A DNA stretch of 64,000 nt. It comes from JAWKUK01 sp964402175 (GTDB lineage: Bacteria > Planctomycetota > UBA1135 > GCA-002686595). The translations under genes were made by a program, and so were the position numbers. The stretch spans positions 12,134 to 76,133 of the forward strand of contig CAYOBN010000016.1 of NCBI GenBank assembly GCA_964402175.1. The letters run 5' to 3'. The notes under the pieces were generated by a model. The model had not been told where the DNA came from and searched no databases. It saw nothing but the letters and a program-made list of their open reading frames with translations. Below, piece after piece: positions 60,526 to 64,000 of this stretch. Each line of letters starts with the position of its first letter. The first letter of the stretch is position 1.

Positions 60526-62049
60526 ATGAGCGCAACCCTCTTGGCCTGGATCTCGCGCGAGGACCTGCGCGCCATGGACGACCCGGACCCGTGCGAGCTC
60601 GGCCCGACCCTGCGCGCGACCGGGGGCCTGCCTGCCGCGCGGACGATCCTGCTGTCGAACTACCGCGGGAACGAGGCGGCGCTCGCCCAGAGGTATGCGG
60701 ACTGGCTGCGGGAGAGCGCCGATGCGGACGTCGAGCTCCTGCCCGTGGACCTGCGCGACCCGAGCGACCACGACGCGATTCGGGTTTGCGCGACCGCCTG
60801 CGTCGAAGACGTCGAGCGGAGGTACCCCGGGGCGGACCTGCACTTCCTGCTGAGCGCGGGCACGCCGGCGATGCACGCCGTTTGGCTGTTGCTCGGCAAG
60901 GCGCGCTTCCGGGCGCGCCTCGTCAAGTGCTCGATCGAGCGGGGCACGGAGCTGGTCGAGCTGCCGTTCGAGATCTCGACGGACTTCGCGGCTGACCTCC
61001 TGGACCGCCAGGACGAGACGCTGGTGCGACTGACCCAGGGCCTGCCGCCGGACACGCCGGAGTTCGTCAGCATCGTGGCGAAGTGCAAGCCGATGCGCGA
61101 GGCCGTGGCGCTCGCGCGCCGCTTTGCGCCGCGCTCGGTGCCGGTCCTGATCCTCGGCGAGACGGGCACGGGCAAGGAGCTCTTCGCGCGCGCGATCCAC
61201 AGCGCGAGCCCGCGCGCCGGACGCCCCTTCATCGCGCTCAACTGCGGCGCGATCCCGCCGGAGCTCGTCGACTCACGCCTCTTCGGCCACCGCAAGGGCG
61301 CCTTCACCGGAGCGATCGAAGACGCTCGCGGGGTCTTCGAAGCGGCCGACGGAGGCACCCTCTTCCTGGACGAGATCGGCGAGCTGCCCCTCGAGGCCCA
61401 AGTGCGCCTCTTGCGCTCGCTGCAAGAGGGCGAGGTCACCCGCATCGGCGAGAACGAGCCGCGCAAGGTCGACGCGCGCATCCTCGCCGCGACCCACGTC
61501 GACCTCTTCTCCGCCGTCGAGCGCGGATCGTTCCGGCACGACCTCTTCTATCGCCTGGCGGTCGGCGTGGTCCGCCTCCCCGCCCTGCGCGAGCGCGGCG
61601 AGGACCTGCACGCGCTGATCGACGCGCTCCTCACGAAGCTCCAGCCCAAGCTGAGCGGACAACCCGACTTCAAGCGCCGCCAACTCTCCCAACCGGCCCG
61701 CCGCCGCCTCGCCGCCCACACCTGGCCAGGCAACGTGCGCGAGCTGGAGAACACCCTGACCCGCGCCACACTCTTCGCCTCTGGCGAACGCATCGACCGC
61801 AGCGACGTCGACCTGGCCCTCCTGCGACCCGCGACAGCAGGCCCAACGAACCCACTGGAACGCCCGCTGGGCGACGGGTTCGAGCTGCCCCTCTTGCTCA
61901 AGGAAGTCCGCCAACACTACGTCGAACGAGCGCTCAACGAGGCCGAGGGCGTGAAGGCCCGCGCCGCCCGACTCCTCGGCGTCACAGCGCAGACGTTCCA
62001 GGACTGGGTGCAGCCTGCGGGCAGTCCCCGACCGGGCTCGGCATCCTGA
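60526..62049 (+). CDS. sigma54 activator with CARF-like N-terminal sensor (RtcR-related)
   Basis: 507 aa. The N-terminal ~165 residues form a Rossmann-like sensor with LHFLLSAGTPAMHAVWLLLG (motif 108-117), which corresponds to the nucleotide-binding turn of CARF domains. The AAA+ module has Walker A GETGTGKE (211-218), GAFTGA (258-263, contacts sigma54), Walker B TLFLDE (279-284) and the WPGNVRELENTL sensor II region. The C-terminal Fis-like helix-turn-helix is VKARAARLLGVTAQTFQDWV. It differs from rtcR in its sensor and in its HTH, so it is a separate subfamily. It likely senses a small RNA-derived or cyclic nucleotide and activates the divergent SNF2 operon. Confidence 0.9.
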   Translation: MSATLLAWISREDLRAMDDPDPCELGPTLRATGGLPAARTILLSNYRGNEAALAQRYADWLRESADADVELLPVDLRDPSDHDAIRVCATACVEDVERRYPGADLHFLLSAGTPAMHAVWLLLGKARFRARLVKCSIERGTELVELPFEISTDFAADLLDRQDETLVRLTQGLPPDTPEFVSIVAKCKPMREAVALARRFAPRSVPVLILGETGTGKELFARAIHSASPRAGRPFIALNCGAIPPELVDSRLFGHRKGAFTGAIEDARGVFEAADGGTLFLDEIGELPLEAQVRLLRSLQEGEVTRIGENEPRKVDARILAATHVDLFSAVERGSFRHDLFYRLAVGVVRLPALRERGEDLHALIDALLTKLQPKLSGQPDFKRRQLSQPARRRLAAHTWPGNVRELENTLTRATLFASGERIDRSDVDLALLRPATAGPTNPLERPLGDGFELPLLLKEVRQHYVERALNEAEGVKARAARLLGVTAQTFQDWVQPAGSPRPGSAS

Positions 62050-62394
62050 CATGGGCGCGCCGCGTCGAAGACGTCGCGGAAGACCTGAGCGACGTCCGCG
62101 CACATGGCGATGCGGAACACGTCGGCCTGGGCCCTGCGTTACACCTGGAGCCGACGGCGCAGCCAGAACATGCCGCCGTGGAGAGCATCGACCCGCCGCG
62201 ATCGTCATCCCTGCAGAAGATCGCCGCGGCGGAAGGAGGCGCATAGGAAAGCACGAGCCGCCGATCCCCACTCGAGAGCGCCCTGCTTCGCGCCGGTGCG
62301 CGAGCAGGCGCACGGTCCGGACCACGGGCACCTGAACCACACGTCCCGAGGACACGCCAGACCTGCTCTTCTTCGGGTACCTGCAGGGCTCTCC
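62050..62394. other. 345-bp gap with no supported gene
   Basis: Open frames on both strands are short and unlike known proteins. A minus-strand frame near 62,000-62,120 (MFRIAMCADVAQVFRDVFDA) looks partly protein-like and may be debris of a lost gene, but this cannot be shown. The codon-biased plus-strand tail after the activator stop may be noise of high GC content. Confidence 0.4.
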
Positions 62395-62876
62395 TCACCG
62401 TTCGAGCTCCGCTCCGCCGACCAGTGCGCGCACCACGGCCGCCAGGTCGACTTCGCCTTCGATCCAGAGCCGCACCCGCCGCGTGGGGTTCCCGCCCTTC
62501 GCCCCCGCGCCCTTGCCGTGCCGCTCTTGGGCTCGCCCGATCCGGTTCGCGATGTCGTCGGAAGCGGACAGGTCGACGGGCCAGGGCAGGCCCAGGTCGA
62601 GGCGCCGCTCCTCACGCGTCAGGCCCTGAGTCTTGCGCGTGTCGAGCGCCGCATCGGCGAGGCTCAGCCCCGCCGCGTGCAGCCGCTCGAGCACCAGCCG
62701 CAGCCCCTCCGCGTACTGCCCCCCCTGTGTCGCATCGTTGTCACCGCCTCGGCCGAGCCTCGTTTGCCCCCGCGCGCCTCCAGCACGATCGTCACCGCGC
62801 CGTCGACCTCTTCGACGCGGAACGTCGCGTCCACTTCGGTCCCGTCCGCGCGCAGCGGTCGCTGCGGCGCGTTCAC
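62395..62876 (-). pseudogene. Restriction-associated domain gene with internal frameshift
   Basis: Starts at GTG 62876 (GTGA overlap with the upstream stop) and encodes NAPQRPLRADGTEVDATFRV then TIVLEARGGKRGSA. Around 62,735-62,775 the sense moves to another frame: GGDNDATQGGQYAEGLRLVL then ERLHAAGLSLADAALDTRKT ending KGGNPTRRVRLWIEGEVDLA. Together these resemble a ~160-aa domain I recall in methyl-specific restriction proteins ('ESRGG.RGS..N..Y..GL..LL.RL ... T.R.RL'). A one-base indel, perhaps near the G7 tract, is the simplest explanation; sequencing error is possible. Family call is tentative. Confidence 0.6.
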
Positions 62877-64000
62877 CGACGCTCGCTGCGCCGCGAGCGC
62901 CCCGCCCCGCCGCCCCGCCGCCACGCCGCCAGCGCCCAGCCCGTATCGATCCACCGCGTCGAGCCCTTCGGCGTGCCCTCGAGGTACCGCAGCCGGTTCA
63001 CCCGCGCCTCGTCCAAAACGCCCCCACGCACCTCGACATCGTCCGCCGCCGCGATCACCCACGCGAGGTCCGTCAGCGACACCGTGCGCTCGCCCTCGCC
63101 CACCGCGAGGCGCAACCCGCCCCGCGCTGAGCGGCCCAGGATCCGCGCGTGGTTGTCGCCCTGGCGCAGGTGGCGCTCACCCTCGGCGAGGTCCAGCAAC
63201 GCCTCGACCACGCCCTCTGCCCGCACCGCGAGCCCCTGCGGCAACGGCCGCGACACCGAGCGCCCGTGACCCCACGCGCGCCACGTCGCGAAGTCGACCT
63301 CGGGGATCGCCCACAACCGCTCATCCGAGCGCCAACGCCCCACACCCAGGTAACGGAACCCGCCGTCGACCGCGGCCAGCACGAACGAGGTCTCGCCCGC
63401 ATGCCGCGGCCCCTCGGCCGCGAGCCGGTCGGGCGCGACCAACATCCCCTGCGTGTGGATCCACACGAACCGGTGCCCGCCGACCTCGCCCGTGTGCGGA
63501 GCGAGCGCGGGCAGGTTGAAGGCGGGCCCGATCTGCCCCTCCGTCAGCAGCGTGCCGACCCGCGGCGCAAGCTGTTCGGGCTGCACGACCGCGTGCAACG
63601 TCGCGGCGATACGCGGCGAAGCCGAAGCCTCGAGCGCGCTCGTGTAGACCTCGCCGTCGTTCTCTCCGATGGGCGCGCGATCGTCCGTCGCGCGCGCCGA
63701 GCGCCGAATCTGAAACTCTGCCCCGAGCTCCCCCATCCTCTCGACCAACACGACACCCGCAGGCGGCACGGAGGCGTGCGCTCGCTCGCCTACCCGGAAC
63801 ACCGCCCAGTCCCCGTCACGCAGCGGCTCGGCGCCCCCGTCCAGCGCCGTGCCCGCGATCCGCACCGCGAACAGCTCGTGCGAATCCGAGCCGACGGGCA
63901 ACAGAACGAGGCGCGCCCCGCCCTCGGCCGCCTGGCCGGTGTGCCGCGCGGCGGCGGCCAGGTCGTGGTACTCGGCGATCGCCCGCAGCGGCCGCGGCGG
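62873..64000 (-). CDS. Partial protein with S24 (LexA-type) peptidase-like segment
   Basis: The open frame runs off the right edge; at least 375 codons are present. Near the edge it reads SHELFAVRIAGTALDGGAEP then LRDGDWAVFRV, the form seen around the nucleophile of S24/LexA-type domains, with Thr-Ala in place of the usual Ser-Met. The rest is an alpha/beta region (ILGRSARGGLRLAVGEGERT, TPKGSTRWIDTGWALAAW). In other genomes such S24 domains sit at the end of large restriction or helicase proteins, and the truncation prevents testing this. It is coupled to the frameshifted gene by a 4-nt overlap. Confidence 0.7.
   Translation of the reverse strand, partial: PPRPLRAIAEYHDLAAAARHTGQAAEGGARLVLLPVGSDSHELFAVRIAGTALDGGAEPLRDGDWAVFRVGERAHASVPPAGVVLVERMGELGAEFQIRRSARATDDRAPIGENDGEVYTSALEASASPRIAATLHAVVQPEQLAPRVGTLLTEGQIGPAFNLPALAPHTGEVGGHRFVWIHTQGMLVAPDRLAAEGPRHAGETSFVLAAVDGGFRYLGVGRWRSDERLWAIPEVDFATWRAWGHGRSVSRPLPQGLAVRAEGVVEALLDLAEGERHLRQGDNHARILGRSARGGLRLAVGEGERTVSLTDLAWVIAAADDVEVRGGVLDEARVNRLRYLEGTPKGSTRWIDTGWALAAWRRGGGAGRSRRSERR

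Noticed and set aside
61083..62246. 387-aa plus frame inside the CARF-like activator
   Set aside because: Shifted frame of a gene with intact Walker A, GAFTGA and Walker B motifs; Arg-rich nonsense.
62050..62394. Transposase or IS fragment
   Set aside because: Some minus-strand protein-like sequence, but no recognisable transposase motif, terminal inverted repeats or target duplication.
1..64000. CRISPR arrays, rRNA operons and intact insertion sequences
   Set aside because: No regularly spaced repeats, rRNA-like conserved stretches or complete transposase genes were seen despite the CARF-type regulators.

Overview
This window is very GC-rich, gene-dense bacterial DNA that reads like a planctomycete chromosome. 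The clues are an ECF sigma factor overlapping a Ser/Thr kinase fused to a formylglycine-generating-enzyme-like (FGE) domain, large secreted carboxypeptidase-regulatory-like proteins, a secreted protein of a cysteine-containing type I associate with marine planctomycetes, GTG/TTG starts with 4-nt stop/start overlaps, and weak Shine-Dalgarno use. The phylum is an inference from gene content. No rRNA, tRNA, CRISPR array or intact insertion sequence was seen.

Left part (1-23 kb). The edge cuts the start of rtcB, preceded by a GG-N10-GC sigma54 promoter and a perfect 15-bp inverted repeat. rtcR, the CARF-domain sigma54 activator of RNA-repair genes, lies 1 kb away, with a triple cysteine-domain secreted protein between them. 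Then come a membrane glycosyltransferase-like protein, a Tat-type aldo/keto reductase, an envelope protein, an M20 peptidase, two paralogous HDOD-REC-GGDEF signalling proteins with an Hpt protein, and lipB. A complete Wadjet (JetABCD) anti-plasmid operon follows, then an ArsR / ArsP-like permease / thioredoxin operon.

Middle part (23-45 kb). The ECF-kinase-FGE unit is followed by two copies of an apparently undescribed four-gene, translationally coupled cassette: a ~185-aa helical protein, a ~240-aa TPR-like protein, a 68-aa exported glycine-rich peptide and large membrane-anchored beta-domain protein(s). The plus-strand copy has expanded through an A-B-A'-B' tandem duplication with near-identical patches and a truncated last copy. 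Between the two copies sit a thioredoxin-family protein, a lipoprotein gene interrupted by an in-frame TAG, and an ABM-like lipoprotein/HxlR operon with a palindromic operator. A Rieske/ferric-reductase-like membrane operon and a planctomycete-type secreted protein follow.

Right part (45-64 kb) is a defence-rich island: McrBC bracketed by related direct repeats; an AbiE toxin-antitoxin pair flanked on both sides by decayed AbiEi fragments; a metallopeptidase-SASA esterase fusion; an AAA/DUF4143 ATPase; a ScoMcrA-like phosphorothioate-DNA HNH endonuclease; and an uncharacterised gene series (233-aa protein, SNF2-SWIM helicase, 133-aa protein, 324-aa protein, probably the HNH gene) that starts from a sigma54-like promoter divergent from a CARF-like sigma54 activator. 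This last unit is my best candidate for an undescribed system: a ligand-sensing activator switching on a nucleic-acid-processing operon. At the right edge are a partial S24-type protein gene and a frameshifted restriction-associated gene.
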